Notes: generated by a model from the sequence alone, not told the origin. DNA of 64,000 nucleotides from Actinomycetospora sp. NBRC 106378 (GCF_030269685.1 NZ_BSTT01000001.1:372001-436000); one strand, 5' to 3'; positions 26,026 through 35,312 are shown, counted from the first letter of the stretch. A program made the numbers and translations.

Positions 26026-27200
26026 GCCCGCCGTCGGGGTCGGCGCAGCCGCGAGCGGCGGGACACCGATCCGGTCTCCTGCGGGCGCAGCCGTCGCAGC
26101 ACCTGGCTGCGGTGGGTGCAGCGGCGCAGGAGCTCGAGCAGGGCCGCGTCGAACTCGCCGGGCTGCTCGAGCATCGCCATGTGCCCCGCACCCTCGAGCC
26201 GGAGCAGTTCCGCGCGCGGGAGCTCCGCCGCGATCACCTCGGAGTGCGCGTACGGGATCATCACGTCCTCGGTGCCGGCGGCCACCAGCACCTCGCACTC
26301 GGAGAGCCCCCGCAGGGCGGCCTTGCGGTCGTGGGTGGAGAGCGTGTTCGCGAACGAGGTCAGGACCGCCAGGGGCGTGGCGGCGATCGTGGAGTCGACG
26401 AGGTCGACCACGGCCGGGTCGACGTCGGGATCGCCGAACGAGAAGCGCTGCACCGCCGCCCACATGACGTTCCCGCCGAGGCGGCGGATGCGGTCGACGG
26501 TCTCGGGGCGCCAGTGTGCGAGCCGGCCGAGGACGTTGACGGTCGGGTTGCGGTGCGAGAGCACGGCGCGCTGCAGGCCCACGGTGCCGACGTCGCCGGC
26601 CGAGGTGGACACGAGGGCGACGCCGAGCACCCGTTCCCGGAACAGGGCCGGGTGGCGTTCGGCGAGCGCCATGATCGTCATGCCGCCCATGGAGTGCCCG
26701 ACCAGGACGAGGTCGCCCTCCGGGGCGACGGTGCGGATGACCGCGTCGAGGTCGGCGCCGAGCTGCGCGATGGTGCACGCGCGGGCCGAGCACTGGCCGG
26801 AACGGCCGTGGCGGCGCTGGTCGTAGAGGACGACCCGGACGGCCGGGTCGGTGAGGCCCGCGAGCATCCGGCGCTGGTAGTGCCAGCAGCGGCGGTCGAG
26901 GGCGAACCCGTGGACGAGGACCACGGTGAGCTCCGGCCGCGCGCCCGGCGTCACGGGCTCGATCTCCTCCACCGCCAGCCGCGTCCCGTCGTCGGCCGCG
27001 ACCGACGACTCGCGGCCCCGCGGGAGCATGCCCAGCTGCGACGGATGGGCGGACTCGGACTCCTCGAGCTCGGCCCGCGTGCGCACGACCCGGGACCGGG
27101 CGCGCCCGGCACCGACCGCGCCCACCGCGGCCGCGCCGCCGAGCACCGTGCCGGCGATCGCCCCGATGATCCCGCCGGTGTGCCGCCGGTCCTCGCTCAT
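26022..27200 (-). CDS. Alpha/beta hydrolase
   Basis: This 392-residue protein has an N-terminal Gly/Ala-rich hydrophobic segment (about 8-32), a likely membrane anchor or signal. The alpha/beta-hydrolase fold that follows has VHGFALDRRCW (oxyanion), the nucleophile elbow VGHSMGG (Ser about residue 171) and a late His in GAGHMAMLEQP. The tail is Arg-rich. A hydrolase next to alr is conserved in actinobacteria, but its substrate is unknown. The first 14 bases (ATGAGCGAGGACCG) nearly repeat the 14 bases just before them (ATGAGCGACGACCG), so the start may have been locally duplicated. Confidence 0.85.
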   Translation of the reverse strand: MSEDRRHTGGIIGAIAGTVLGGAAAVGAVGAGRARSRVVRTRAELEESESAHPSQLGMLPRGRESSVAADDGTRLAVEEIEPVTPGARPELTVVLVHGFALDRRCWHYQRRMLAGLTDPAVRVVLYDQRRHGRSGQCSARACTIAQLGADLDAVIRTVAPEGDLVLVGHSMGGMTIMALAERHPALFRERVLGVALVSTSAGDVGTVGLQRAVLSHRNPTVNVLGRLAHWRPETVDRIRRLGGNVMWAAVQRFSFGDPDVDPAVVDLVDSTIAATPLAVLTSFANTLSTHDRKAALRGLSECEVLVAAGTEDVMIPYAHSEVIAAELPRAELLRLEGAGHMAMLEQPGEFDAALLELLRRCTHRSQVLRRLRPQETGSVSRRSRLRRPRRRA

Positions 27201-27296
27201 CGGTCGTCGCTCATCGCGCCGCCCGTCGAGCGCGCCGCCGCCGTCGTCATGACTGGGTCTCTACCACGTCCGCGCCCGATTCACCCCGGAAGTCGC

Positions 27297-28445
27297 TCAG
27301 CCCACCACGGTCCGGCGCAGCCGTGGCCGACCGCCGACGCCGGTGACGATCTCGTAGTGGATGGTCCCGAGCAGGTCCGCCCACTCCGCGGCGGTCGGCC
27401 CGCCGTCGCTCCCGTCGCCGAAGAGCAGCACCTCGTCGCCCTCGACCACGCCGTGCGCGGCGTCGCTCGGGCCGAGGTCGACCACCACCTGGTCCATGCA
27501 CACCCGCCCGACGACGGGCCGGCGGACGCCGCCGATGCCCACCGTGAGCTTCCCCGTCGACCCGAGCAGCCGGGGCACGCCGTCCGCGTAGCCCACCGGC
27601 ACGAGGGCGAGGGTGCGCTCGGTGGGCGTGGTCCAGATGTGCCCGTAGGAGACGCCCTCCCCGGCCGCGACGGTCTTGACCAGCGCCACCCGGCTGCGCA
27701 GCGACATCGCCGGTCGCAGGGCGGTCGGTTCACCGGGACCCGCGACCGGGTCGAGGCCGTAGACGGCGATGCCGGGCCGGACGAGGTCGCGGTGCAGGTC
27801 GGGCCGGGTCAGCGTGGCGGCCGAGTTCGCGACGTGCGCGAGCAGCGGCCGGTCCAGCCGCGTCCGCGCCGCGGCGTGCGCGGCGTCGAACCGGTCGGCC
27901 TGCACGTCGATCGTCGGGTGGGCGGGGGCGTCGGCGTGCGCGAGGTGGGTCCACACGGCGACCGGTTCGACCTCACCCGCCGCGACGTGGTCGGCGACCG
28001 CCTCCAGCAGGTCACCCCAGTCGCGCGGCGCGCAGCCGTTGCGCGAGAGTCCGGTGTCGATCTTGAGGTGCACCCGGGCGGCCCGGCCTGCGGCGCGGGC
28101 ACCCGCGGCGACGGCGGCGAGGTGGCGGCGGGAGGCGACGCCGAGGTCCACGTCGGTCGCGACGGCGGGCGCGAAGTCCTCGTCCGGCACGTGCAGCCAC
28201 GACAGGACCGGGGCGGTGATCCCGGCGGCCCGCAGCTGCGCGGCCTCCTCGAGGGTGCACACCCCGAGCCAGCCCGCCCCGGCGTCGAGCGCGGTCCGGG
28301 CGACGTCGGCCGCGCCGTGGCCGTAGCCGTCGGCCTTGACCACGGCCATCGTCGCCGCGCCCCGGGCGAGCCCGGCGAGGTGGCGGACGTTGTGGCGGAT
28401 CGCGTCGAGGTCGACGCGGACCTCCGCGCGGGCGGACGTGCTCAC
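27297..28445 (-). CDS. alr: Alanine racemase
   Basis: Alr interconverts L- and D-alanine for peptidoglycan using pyridoxal phosphate. The 382-residue protein has the PLP Lys37 in AVVKADGYGHG, the second catalytic Tyr in GVSYGHIW (about 265) and the GRVCMDQ motif of the C-terminal beta domain. The GTG start overlaps the stop of the upstream NAD(P)HX epimerase/dehydratase (GTGA). Confidence 0.97.
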   Translation of the reverse strand: MSTSARAEVRVDLDAIRHNVRHLAGLARGAATMAVVKADGYGHGAADVARTALDAGAGWLGVCTLEEAAQLRAAGITAPVLSWLHVPDEDFAPAVATDVDLGVASRRHLAAVAAGARAAGRAARVHLKIDTGLSRNGCAPRDWGDLLEAVADHVAAGEVEPVAVWTHLAHADAPAHPTIDVQADRFDAAHAAARTRLDRPLLAHVANSAATLTRPDLHRDLVRPGIAVYGLDPVAGPGEPTALRPAMSLRSRVALVKTVAAGEGVSYGHIWTTPTERTLALVPVGYADGVPRLLGSTGKLTVGIGGVRRPVVGRVCMDQVVVDLGPSDAAHGVVEGDEVLLFGDGSDGGPTAAEWADLLGTIHYEIVTGVGGRPRLRRTVVG

Positions 28446-29908
28446 GGTGCCTCCCGGATCGAGCGGATGGCCTCGGGCAGGGCCGCCTGGACGTGCGAGG
28501 CCGGGACGGGGGCGCCCCGCGCGCCCAGCTCGGCGGCGCGGGCGTGCACGAAGGCGGCGCAGCCGGCGGCGTCGAGGGGGTCGAGCCCGGCGGCGAGCAG
28601 CGCGCCCGCGACGCCGGACAGGACGTCGCCCGAGCCCGCCGTCGCGAGCCAGGAGGAGCCCGCGGGGTGGACCAGCACCCGCCCGTCGGGGGCGGCGACG
28701 ACCGTGGCGTTGCCCTTGAGCAGCACGGTGATCCCGAGTTCGGCGGCGGCGCGGCGGGCAGCGCCGACCCGGTCGACCGCCGGGTCGGGCGGGTCGTCGA
28801 ACGACGCGACGAGGCGCGCGAACTCCCCGGCGTGCGGGGTGACGAGCATCGTGGTGGCGGCGGCGCGGGCCCGCAGGTCGGCATCGGCGCCGAGCAGGGT
28901 GACCGCGTCGGCGTCGGCGAGCACGGGGACGCCGGCGTCCAGCACGTGGCGCAGGGTGTCCGCCCCGGCCTCGTCGGTGCCCAGTCCGGGACCGACCGCC
29001 CAGGCCTGCACCCGCCCGGCCTCGGCGACATGGTCGGTCGCGACGACCTCCGGCCAGGCGGCCCGGACCTCGTCGGCGGCGGACCCGGCGTAGCGGACCA
29101 TGCCGCTGGTCGCGAGCGCCGCCGCGCCGCTGGCGAGGACCGCGGCCCCCGGATAGGTGGCGCTCCCGGCCGCGATCCCGACGACGCCCTGGGTGTACTT
29201 GTCGTCGGTGGGTCCCGGCACGGGCCACCGGGCGCCGACGTCGGCGGCCTCGAGCACCCTGACCGGCGGGTCGCCCAGCTCCGGGCCGAGCCCGATGTCG
29301 ACGAGGGTGACCGGTCCGCAGCGCGCGCGGTTCAGCACGTGGACCGGCTTGCGGGCGCCGAAGGTGACCGTCGCCGCCGCGGTGACCGCCTCGTCGTGGG
29401 CGATCCCGGTGAGCGGGTCGACCCCGGACGGCGTGTCGATCGCGAGGACGGGGACCCCGGCGGCGGTCGCCGCGCCGACGAGCACGGGCGCGGGGTCACG
29501 CAGGCCGCCGCGGGCCGAGACCCCGACGATCGCGTCGAGGACGAGGTCGGCCCGGCCGATCGCGGTCACGGCCGGCTCCACCTCGGTCAGCACCCGTGCC
29601 CGGGACGCCCGCAGCGCCTCGAGCCCGGCGGGGTGGGCACGGTCGGGATTCAGCAGGACCGCGGTGACGGCGACCCCGCGGCGGCGCAGGTCGACCCCGG
29701 CCCAGAGCCCGTCACCGCCGTTGTTGCCCGCCCCGACGAGGACGACGACCCGCCGCCCGGACGCTCCGCCCGTGCGCTCGGTGAGCAGCCGCAGCGCGAC
29801 CTGCGCCGCGCCGTACGCCGCGCGGCGCATGAGCGCCCCCTCGGGCGTGCGGGCCAGCACCGGTTCCTCCGCGGCCTGCACCTGCTCGGGCGTCCAGACG
29901 CCGTACAA
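28442..29908 (-). CDS. nnrD: Bifunctional NAD(P)H-hydrate repair enzyme (epimerase plus ADP-dependent dehydratase)
   Basis: The enzyme repairs hydrated NADH and NADPH. The N-terminal epimerase domain (about 1-210) has VLVGAGNNGGDG and AIDTPSGVDP. The C-terminal carbohydrate-kinase-like dehydratase (about 225-485) has VTPHAGEFARL, LLKGNATVVA and TAGSGDVLSG. The TTG at 29908 is the best start: GGAGGGA lies 6 bases upstream and MYGVWTPEQVQAAE matches the family N terminus. A GTG at 29938 would reach into a repeat hairpin. It is coupled to alr. Confidence 0.93.
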   Translation of the reverse strand: MYGVWTPEQVQAAEEPVLARTPEGALMRRAAYGAAQVALRLLTERTGGASGRRVVVLVGAGNNGGDGLWAGVDLRRRGVAVTAVLLNPDRAHPAGLEALRASRARVLTEVEPAVTAIGRADLVLDAIVGVSARGGLRDPAPVLVGAATAAGVPVLAIDTPSGVDPLTGIAHDEAVTAAATVTFGARKPVHVLNRARCGPVTLVDIGLGPELGDPPVRVLEAADVGARWPVPGPTDDKYTQGVVGIAAGSATYPGAAVLASGAAALATSGMVRYAGSAADEVRAAWPEVVATDHVAEAGRVQAWAVGPGLGTDEAGADTLRHVLDAGVPVLADADAVTLLGADADLRARAAATTMLVTPHAGEFARLVASFDDPPDPAVDRVGAARRAAAELGITVLLKGNATVVAAPDGRVLVHPAGSSWLATAGSGDVLSGVAGALLAAGLDPLDAAGCAAFVHARAAELGARGAPVPASHVQAALPEAIRSIREAP

Positions 29909-29930
29909 GGTGGCTCCCTCCGGTCGCCTG

Positions 29931-29970
29931 GTGAGCACTCATCCGCGCTACGACGCGGAGAAGTGCTCAC
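29931..29970. repeat. 40-bp hairpin repeat, copy 1
   Basis: Structure: GTGAGCACT, 2 bases, TCCGCG, 6-base loop, CGCGGA, 2 bases, AGTGCTCAC. The outer 9-bp and inner 6-bp stems are perfect. It lies just upstream of the nnrD start. Confidence 0.9.
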
Positions 29971-30009
29971 ATGCGCCTCTCACGATGGGCTCGCGAGGTG
30001 TCCTGGCGA

Positions 30010-30049
30010 GTGAGCACTTTTCCGTGCCATAGCACGGATGAGTGCTCAC
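30010..30049. repeat. 40-bp hairpin repeat, copy 2
   Basis: Structure: GTGAGCACT, 2 bases, TCCGTG, 6-base loop, CACGGA, 2 bases, AGTGCTCAC. It has the same architecture as copy 1, 39 bases away. The one stem difference is compensated on both sides (C-G to T-A). It lies 18 bases past the glmS stop and could terminate glmS. Confidence 0.9.
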
Positions 30050-30067
30050 CTGCGCGCAGCGCACCTC

Positions 30068-31936
30068 CTACTCGACGGTCACCGACTTCGCCAGGTTGCG
30101 CGGTTTGTCGACGTCGTAACCGCGGGCCCGGGCGACCTCGGCGGAGAAGACCTGCAGCGGCACGGTGGCGACCAGCGGCTGGATCAGCGTCGGCACCACC
30201 GGGACCTCGATCAGGGTGCTCGCGAACGGGCGCACCGTCTCGTCGCCCCGCTCCGCGATGACGATGGTGCGGGCCCCGCGCGCCTGGATCTCGCGGATGT
30301 TCGACAGCAGCTTGGCGTGCAGGGTCGCCCGGCCCCGCGGCGACGGCATCACGACGACGACGGGGAGGTCCTGCTCGATCAGGGCGATCGGCCCGTGCTT
30401 GAGCTCGCCGGCCGCGAAGCCCTCGGCGTGCATGTAGGCGAGCTCCTTGAGCTTGAGCGCGCCCTCCAGGGCCACCGGGTAGCCCACGTGGCGGCCGAGG
30501 AAGAGCACCGCCTTCGAGTCGGCGAGCTCGCGCGCCAGCGCCCGCGTCGGCTCGACGGCCGAGGCCAGCACCTTCTTCACCGCGTCGGCGGAGGCGACGA
30601 GCTGGTGGTACTCGCGCTCCACCTCGTCGGCGTACTTCGTGCCGCGGTTCTGCGCGAGCGCCAGCCCGACGAGGTAGCAGGCGACGACCTGCGAGGTGAA
30701 GGTCTTCGTCGCCGCGACACCGACCTCGGGGCCCGCGTGGGTGTAGAGGACGGCGTCGGACTCGCGCGGGATCTGCGCCCCGTTGGTGTTGCAGATCGCG
30801 AGCACGCGGGCCTTCTGCTCGCGGGCGTGGCGGACCGCCTCCAGGGTGTCGGCGGTCTCGCCCGACTGGGAGATCGCGACGACGAGCGTGGACCGGTCGA
30901 GCACCGGGTCGCGGTAGCGGAACTCGCTCGCGACCTCGACCTCCACCGGGATGCGGCACCAGTGCTCGATGGCGTACTTCGCCAGCAGTCCCGCGTGGTA
31001 CGCGGTGCCGCAGGCGACGACGAACACCTTGTCGATGTCGCGCAGCTCCTGGTCGGAGAGGCGCTGCTCGTCGAGGACGATGCGGCCGTCGACGAGGTGG
31101 CCGCGCAGGGTGTCCGCCAGCGCCGCCGGCTGCTCCTCGATCTCCTTCGACATGAAGAAGTCGTGGCCGCCCTTCTCGGCGGCGGCGATGTCCCAGTCGA
31201 CGTGGAACGGGCGGGTCGGGGCGAGGTCGCCGTGGAAGTCGGTGACCACCGCACCCTCGCGGGTCAGGGTGACGATCTGGTCCTGCCCGAGCTCGACGGC
31301 GTCGCGGGTGTGGTCGATGAAGGCGGCGACGTCGGAGGCCACGAAGGTCTCGCCGTCGCCCACGCCGACGACCAGCGGCGACGAACGGCGCGCGGCGACG
31401 ATCTCGTCCGGCCGCGCGGCGTCGGTGAACACCAGCGTGAAGGCGCCCTCGAGGCGGTTGACCACCCGCCGGACCGCGGCGGTGAGGCCGGCGTCGGGAT
31501 CGTCGTCGAGGGCCCGGGCGACGAGGTGCGCCGCGACCTCGGAGTCGGTGTCGCTGGCGAGTTCCACGCCGGCGTCCTCGAGCTCGGCGCGCAGCGCGAC
31601 GAAGTTCTCGATGATCCCGTTGTGGACCACGGCCACCCGGCCGGTCGCGTCGCGGTGCGGGTGGGCGTTGCGGTCGGTCGGCCCGCCGTGGGTCGCCCAC
31701 CGGGTGTGGCCCATCCCGGTCCGCGCCGGGTGCTCGGCGTCCTCGGGGTTCGCGTCGGTGACCCGCACCAGGTTGTCGAGCGCCCCGGCCGCGCGGTGGA
31801 CCTCCACCGTCGAGGCGTCCGGGGTCACCGTCGCGATGCCCGCCGAGTCGTATCCCCGGTACTCCAGCCGCCGCAGACCGCCCAGCAGGACGTCGCGTGC
31901 CGGGCGCCAGCCCACGTAACCCACGATGCCGCACAC
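30068..31936 (-). CDS. glmS: Glutamine-fructose-6-phosphate aminotransferase (isomerizing)
   Basis: GlmS makes glucosamine-6-phosphate, the entry to UDP-GlcNAc and cell wall synthesis. The 622-residue protein has the N-terminal nucleophile Cys2 (CGIVGYVG) after the GTG-encoded Met. Amidotransferase motifs TRWATHGGP and NGIIEN follow, then two SIS isomerase domains (ACGTAYHAGL, SQSGETADT, GRHVGYPVALEGALKLKE). The C-terminal end is PRNLAKSVTVE. glmM lies 2 kb away, so both early GlcNAc enzymes are here. Two hairpin repeats follow the gene. Confidence 0.98.
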   Translation of the reverse strand: MCGIVGYVGWRPARDVLLGGLRRLEYRGYDSAGIATVTPDASTVEVHRAAGALDNLVRVTDANPEDAEHPARTGMGHTRWATHGGPTDRNAHPHRDATGRVAVVHNGIIENFVALRAELEDAGVELASDTDSEVAAHLVARALDDDPDAGLTAAVRRVVNRLEGAFTLVFTDAARPDEIVAARRSSPLVVGVGDGETFVASDVAAFIDHTRDAVELGQDQIVTLTREGAVVTDFHGDLAPTRPFHVDWDIAAAEKGGHDFFMSKEIEEQPAALADTLRGHLVDGRIVLDEQRLSDQELRDIDKVFVVACGTAYHAGLLAKYAIEHWCRIPVEVEVASEFRYRDPVLDRSTLVVAISQSGETADTLEAVRHAREQKARVLAICNTNGAQIPRESDAVLYTHAGPEVGVAATKTFTSQVVACYLVGLALAQNRGTKYADEVEREYHQLVASADAVKKVLASAVEPTRALARELADSKAVLFLGRHVGYPVALEGALKLKELAYMHAEGFAAGELKHGPIALIEQDLPVVVVMPSPRGRATLHAKLLSNIREIQARGARTIVIAERGDETVRPFASTLIEVPVVPTLIQPLVATVPLQVFSAEVARARGYDVDKPRNLAKSVTVE

Positions 31937-32088
31937 GGGCTCCGAGCGTAGGTGGACCGAAGTGGACCTTGACCGGCGGCCCTTCGCGGTCGAGCTCCGC
32001 CGCGCTCCGTCTCCCCGGGGGTGACCCAGCCGTCAGCGGCGTGTTCCAGCAGGCCAGCGCCGGTGGGGATGCACTACCGTGCCGCGCC

Positions 32089-32979
32089 ATGGCCAGTGCG
32101 AAGCAGATCGTCGCCGAGCTCGGGCGCCCGGGCCCGCACCAGGTGCTGCGGGGGGAGCTGGCGCTGGTCGGCCTGCCCGGGGTGGTCTTCACCCCGACGG
32201 CGGGTGAGCTGCTCCCCGCGGTCGCGTTCGGCCACGACTGGCTGAACCCGGCGTCGCGCTACCTCGGCCTGCTGCGCCACCTGGCGTCGTGGGGGATCGT
32301 CGCGGCCGCGCCCGACACCGAGCGGGGCCCGTTCGCCTCGCACCGCAAGCTCGCGCACGACCTGCGCACCGCGCTCGACGTCGTCTCCACCGTGCGGCTC
32401 GGCGGCACGACCCGCGGTGCCGCGGTGAGCGTCGACCCGCGCAAGCTCGGCCTCGCCGGTCACGGCATGGGCGCCTCCGCCGCCGTGCTCGCCGCCGCGG
32501 CCCCGGCCCACGCCACCCGCGTCCAGGCCGCGAACGAGCCGTACTGGGAGACGGGCTCGGAGATCGCCGAGGCGCGCGGCCAGGTCGAGGCGGTCGCCAC
32601 GATCGCGCTCTCGGAGTCCCGGCCCTCGGCCCAGGACGCGGCCCGCGCGGTCCACCGCCCCGGACTGCACATCGCGTTCGGCAAGGACCTCGTGGCGCCC
32701 CCGGCGGCGGGCACCGAGCCGGTCGCCGCCGCGTGGGCGGGCCCGTCGGTCATGCGGACGATCAAGAAGGCGAGCCACCTCGGGATCGTCGAGGGCAGGC
32801 ACTGGAGCGACCTGGTGCTCGACGGCAAGGCCGACCTCGGCGTCGGGACCACGGTGAAGGGCCTGCTCACCGCGTTCCTGCTCCACCACCTGAACGACGA
32901 GAAGCGCTACGCCGACGTGGTCGACGGCGCGGTGAAGGGCACCGACGTGCGGGTCTACCGGGAGTCGTCGACCGTCTAG
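32089..32979 (+). CDS. Alpha/beta hydrolase-fold protein without the usual nucleophile
   Basis: This is a 296-residue dienelactone-hydrolase/chlorophyllase-like protein. LPAVAFGHDWLNP marks the first strand-loop. The elbow, normally GHSMG, reads LAGHGMGASAA (about 123-133), with Gly at the Ser position. A late His lies in ASHLGIVEGRH. It may be inactive as a hydrolase or use a different residue; Ser129-like positions nearby would be misaligned. It is divergent from glmS. ATG 32089 follows a short region with TTGACC. No function is assigned. Confidence 0.8.
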   Translation: MASAKQIVAELGRPGPHQVLRGELALVGLPGVVFTPTAGELLPAVAFGHDWLNPASRYLGLLRHLASWGIVAAAPDTERGPFASHRKLAHDLRTALDVVSTVRLGGTTRGAAVSVDPRKLGLAGHGMGASAAVLAAAAPAHATRVQAANEPYWETGSEIAEARGQVEAVATIALSESRPSAQDAARAVHRPGLHIAFGKDLVAPPAAGTEPVAAAWAGPSVMRTIKKASHLGIVEGRHWSDLVLDGKADLGVGTTVKGLLTAFLLHHLNDEKRYADVVDGAVKGTDVRVYRESSTV

Positions 32980-32991
32980 GCACGCCTGCCG

Positions 32992-33855
32992 TCAGCGTTC
33001 CGCGTCCCCCGGGAGCGACCCGTCCGTCGCGGGGTCGTCCTCGTCGTCGGCCACGGCTCCGCCGAGACCACCGAGGGCGGCCAGGATCTCCGGCAGGGCG
33101 AGCAGGTCGGCGGGGAGACCCCCCTCCGCGGCGGGTTCGCCGACGTCGGCGGCGGCCCCGGAGAGGCGACGCAGCATCCCGAGCCGGTCGGCGAGCTCGC
33201 GCCAGGTCTCCGCGATGGCCGCGTCGGTGCGGTCGGCCACCGCGAGGTAGCGCTGCAGGTGCGCGTCGAGCGCGGCCGCCCAGGCGCGGGCGGCGGCGGG
33301 CACCGCGCCGGGTCCGGGCGGCGGTCCCGGGTCACCCGCGCCGAGCGCCCGGGCGGCGGCCGCCCGGTCGGTGACGTCGTCGGCGACGGCGAGCCCGGCC
33401 GCCTCCACGGTCTCGGCGGTCTCCGCGAGCAGCGTGACGACCTCCTGCGCGGCCCGTCCGAGGGCGACCACCCGGTCGGCGACCTCCTCGGCGGACGGCC
33501 CGGACCATCGCTCCCACAGCGTGCCCGCCTCCTCGGCCAGCGCGCGGTGGCGGGCCCGGACGCGGTCGGCGGCACGGCGCAGGTCCTCGGCGCCCGCGGC
33601 GATCGCGGCGAAGCGGATGCCGCGCTGCGCGGCGTGGCGCGCCCGCAGACCGGCGACGTCGACCGGCGGCGCGGGCAGCCCCGCGGTCCCGGCCAGCGCC
33701 ACGCGGGCCGGCAGCGCGGCGGCGATCCGGTCGATCGCGACGTCGCCCGCGGCGAGCAGGGCGTCGGAGGTGTCCGCGCCCAGCTGCGCGAGTCGCCGTG
33801 GTGGCGGGACCGCGGACAGCGGTCCGCCCCCGCGTCCGCCGTCACGCCGTGTCAC
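32992..33855 (-). CDS. Ala-rich helical protein with a WXG-like motif, possible ESX-related protein
   Basis: I do not recognise a named family. The 287-residue protein is almost entirely helical and Ala/Arg/Glu-rich. A helix (about 70-108, AEDLRRAADRVRARHRALAEEAG) leads into LWERWSGPSAEEV and another long helix. This is the helix-WxG-helix pattern of ESX substrates. A second helical hairpin (about 190-250) and an acidic tail (ADDEDDPATDGS) follow. The ESX-4 locus is 2.6 kb away. Start is uncertain: GTG at 33855 with GGAG 3 bases before it, or GTG at 33894. It lies 59 bases upstream of... the convergent side of glmM's end, on the same strand. Confidence 0.6.
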   Translation of the reverse strand: MTRRDGGRGGGPLSAVPPPRRLAQLGADTSDALLAAGDVAIDRIAAALPARVALAGTAGLPAPPVDVAGLRARHAAQRGIRFAAIAAGAEDLRRAADRVRARHRALAEEAGTLWERWSGPSAEEVADRVVALGRAAQEVVTLLAETAETVEAAGLAVADDVTDRAAAARALGAGDPGPPPGPGAVPAAARAWAAALDAHLQRYLAVADRTDAAIAETWRELADRLGMLRRLSGAAADVGEPAAEGGLPADLLALPEILAALGGLGGAVADDEDDPATDGSLPGDAER

Positions 33856-33914
33856 GGGCTCCAGGGTCCCCCACCGCGTCGGCCGGTCCCACACCGGCCC
33901 CGGCGGCGGGGGGC

Positions 33915-35312
33915 CTAGGCCCGGACGCCCGCGACCAGACCCGCGAGGCGTCCGGCGACGTCCCGGGCGGTGTCCTCGGTGGGCGCCTCGACCATCACGC
34001 GCACCACCTGCTCGGTGCCGGACGGCCGCAGGAGCACCCGGCCCCGGCCCGCCAGCGCGGCCTCCTCGGCGGCGACCGCGTCGGCCACCTGCGAGGACGT
34101 GCCCACCGCGGCCTTGTCGGCGACCGGCACGTTGACCAGCACCTGCGGCAGCCGCTCGACCACGCCGGCCAGCTCAGCGAGCGGGCGCCCGGTGGTGGTC
34201 ATGCGCGCCATCAGCCGCAGCGCGGTGAGCAGGCCGTCGCCGGTCGTGGCGTGCGAGGGCAGCACCACGTGCCCGGACTGCTCGCCCCCGAGCGAGAACG
34301 AGCCCGACCGCAGCTCCTCCAGCACGTAGCGGTCGCCCACCGCCGTCGTGCGGACCGCGATCCCGGCGTCCTGCATCGCGAGGTGCAGCCCGAGGTTGCT
34401 CATCACGGTGGCGACGAGGGTGTCGCCCGCGAGCTCGCCGTCGGCGTGCAACGCCAGCGCGAGCACGGCGAGGATCTGGTCCCCGTCGACGACCGACCCG
34501 TCGGCGGCCACCGCGAGGCACCGGTCGGCGTCGCCGTCGTGGGCGATGCCGAGGTCGGCGCCGTGCTCGACGACGGCCTTCGACAGGCCGTCGAGGTGGG
34601 TGGAGCCGACGCCGTCGTTGATGTTCCAGCCGTCGGGCTCGGCGGCGACCGTCGTCACCCGGGCACCGGCCCGCTCGTAGGCCCGCGGGGCGGCGAGGGA
34701 GGCCGCTCCGTGCGCGCAGTCGACGACGACGTGGAGCCCGTCGAGCGCGTGCGGGGTGGCCACCAGCAGGTGGTCGAGGTAGCGATCGAGGGCGTCCGGC
34801 ACGTCGGTGACCCGGCCGATCGCGTGCCCGGTCGGCCGACGGTCCGGCTGCGTCACCCGGTCCAGGTGCGCCTCGATGTCGTCCTCGAGCGCGTCGGGCA
34901 GCTTGTGCCCGCCCGCGGCGAACAGCTTGATGCCGTTGTCGGGCATCGGGTTGTGCGACGCGGAGATCATGACGCCGAGGTCGGCCCCGAGCGTCGCGGT
35001 GAGGTGGGCGACCGCCGGGGTCGGCAGCACGCCGACCCGCCGGACGTCCGCGCCCGCCGCCGAGAGGCCGGCGCACACGGCGGCCTCGAGCATCTCGCCG
35101 CTGGCCCGCGGGTCCCGGCCCACGATCGCGACCGGCCGCGCCGCCCCGTCGACCGGACGGCCCCCCGTCGCTGCGCTCGCCCCGCGCACGACACCGCCCG
35201 CGTGCTCGACGAGCACACGGGCGGCAGCGGACGCGACGGAGAGCGCCAGCTCGGGGGTGAGGTCCGCGTTCGCGAGGCCGCGGACGCCGTCGGTCCCGAA
35301 CAGGCGACCCAT
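33915..35312 (-). CDS. glmM: Phosphoglucosamine mutase
   Basis: GlmM converts glucosamine-6-phosphate to glucosamine-1-phosphate. The 465-residue protein starts [12 protein letters not shown] and has the phospho-Ser119 loop [12 protein letters not shown]. The metal loop is DGDADR, the sugar-binding loop GGEQSGH, and the phosphate-binding loop RPSGTE lies near the C terminus. The ATG overlaps the rpsI stop (TGATG), so it is cotranscribed with rplM-rpsI as in mycobacteria. Confidence 0.98.
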   Translation of the reverse strand: MGRLFGTDGVRGLANADLTPELALSVASAAARVLVEHAGGVVRGASAATGGRPVDGAARPVAIVGRDPRASGEMLEAAVCAGLSAAGADVRRVGVLPTPAVAHLTATLGADLGVMISASHNPMPDNGIKLFAAGGHKLPDALEDDIEAHLDRVTQPDRRPTGHAIGRVTDVPDALDRYLDHLLVATPHALDGLHVVVDCAHGAASLAAPRAYERAGARVTTVAAEPDGWNINDGVGSTHLDGLSKAVVEHGADLGIAHDGDADRCLAVAADGSVVDGDQILAVLALALHADGELAGDTLVATVMSNLGLHLAMQDAGIAVRTTAVGDRYVLEELRSGSFSLGGEQSGHVVLPSHATTGDGLLTALRLMARMTTTGRPLAELAGVVERLPQVLVNVPVADKAAVGTSSQVADAVAAEEAALAGRGRVLLRPSGTEQVVRVMVEAPTEDTARDVAGRLAGLVAGVRA

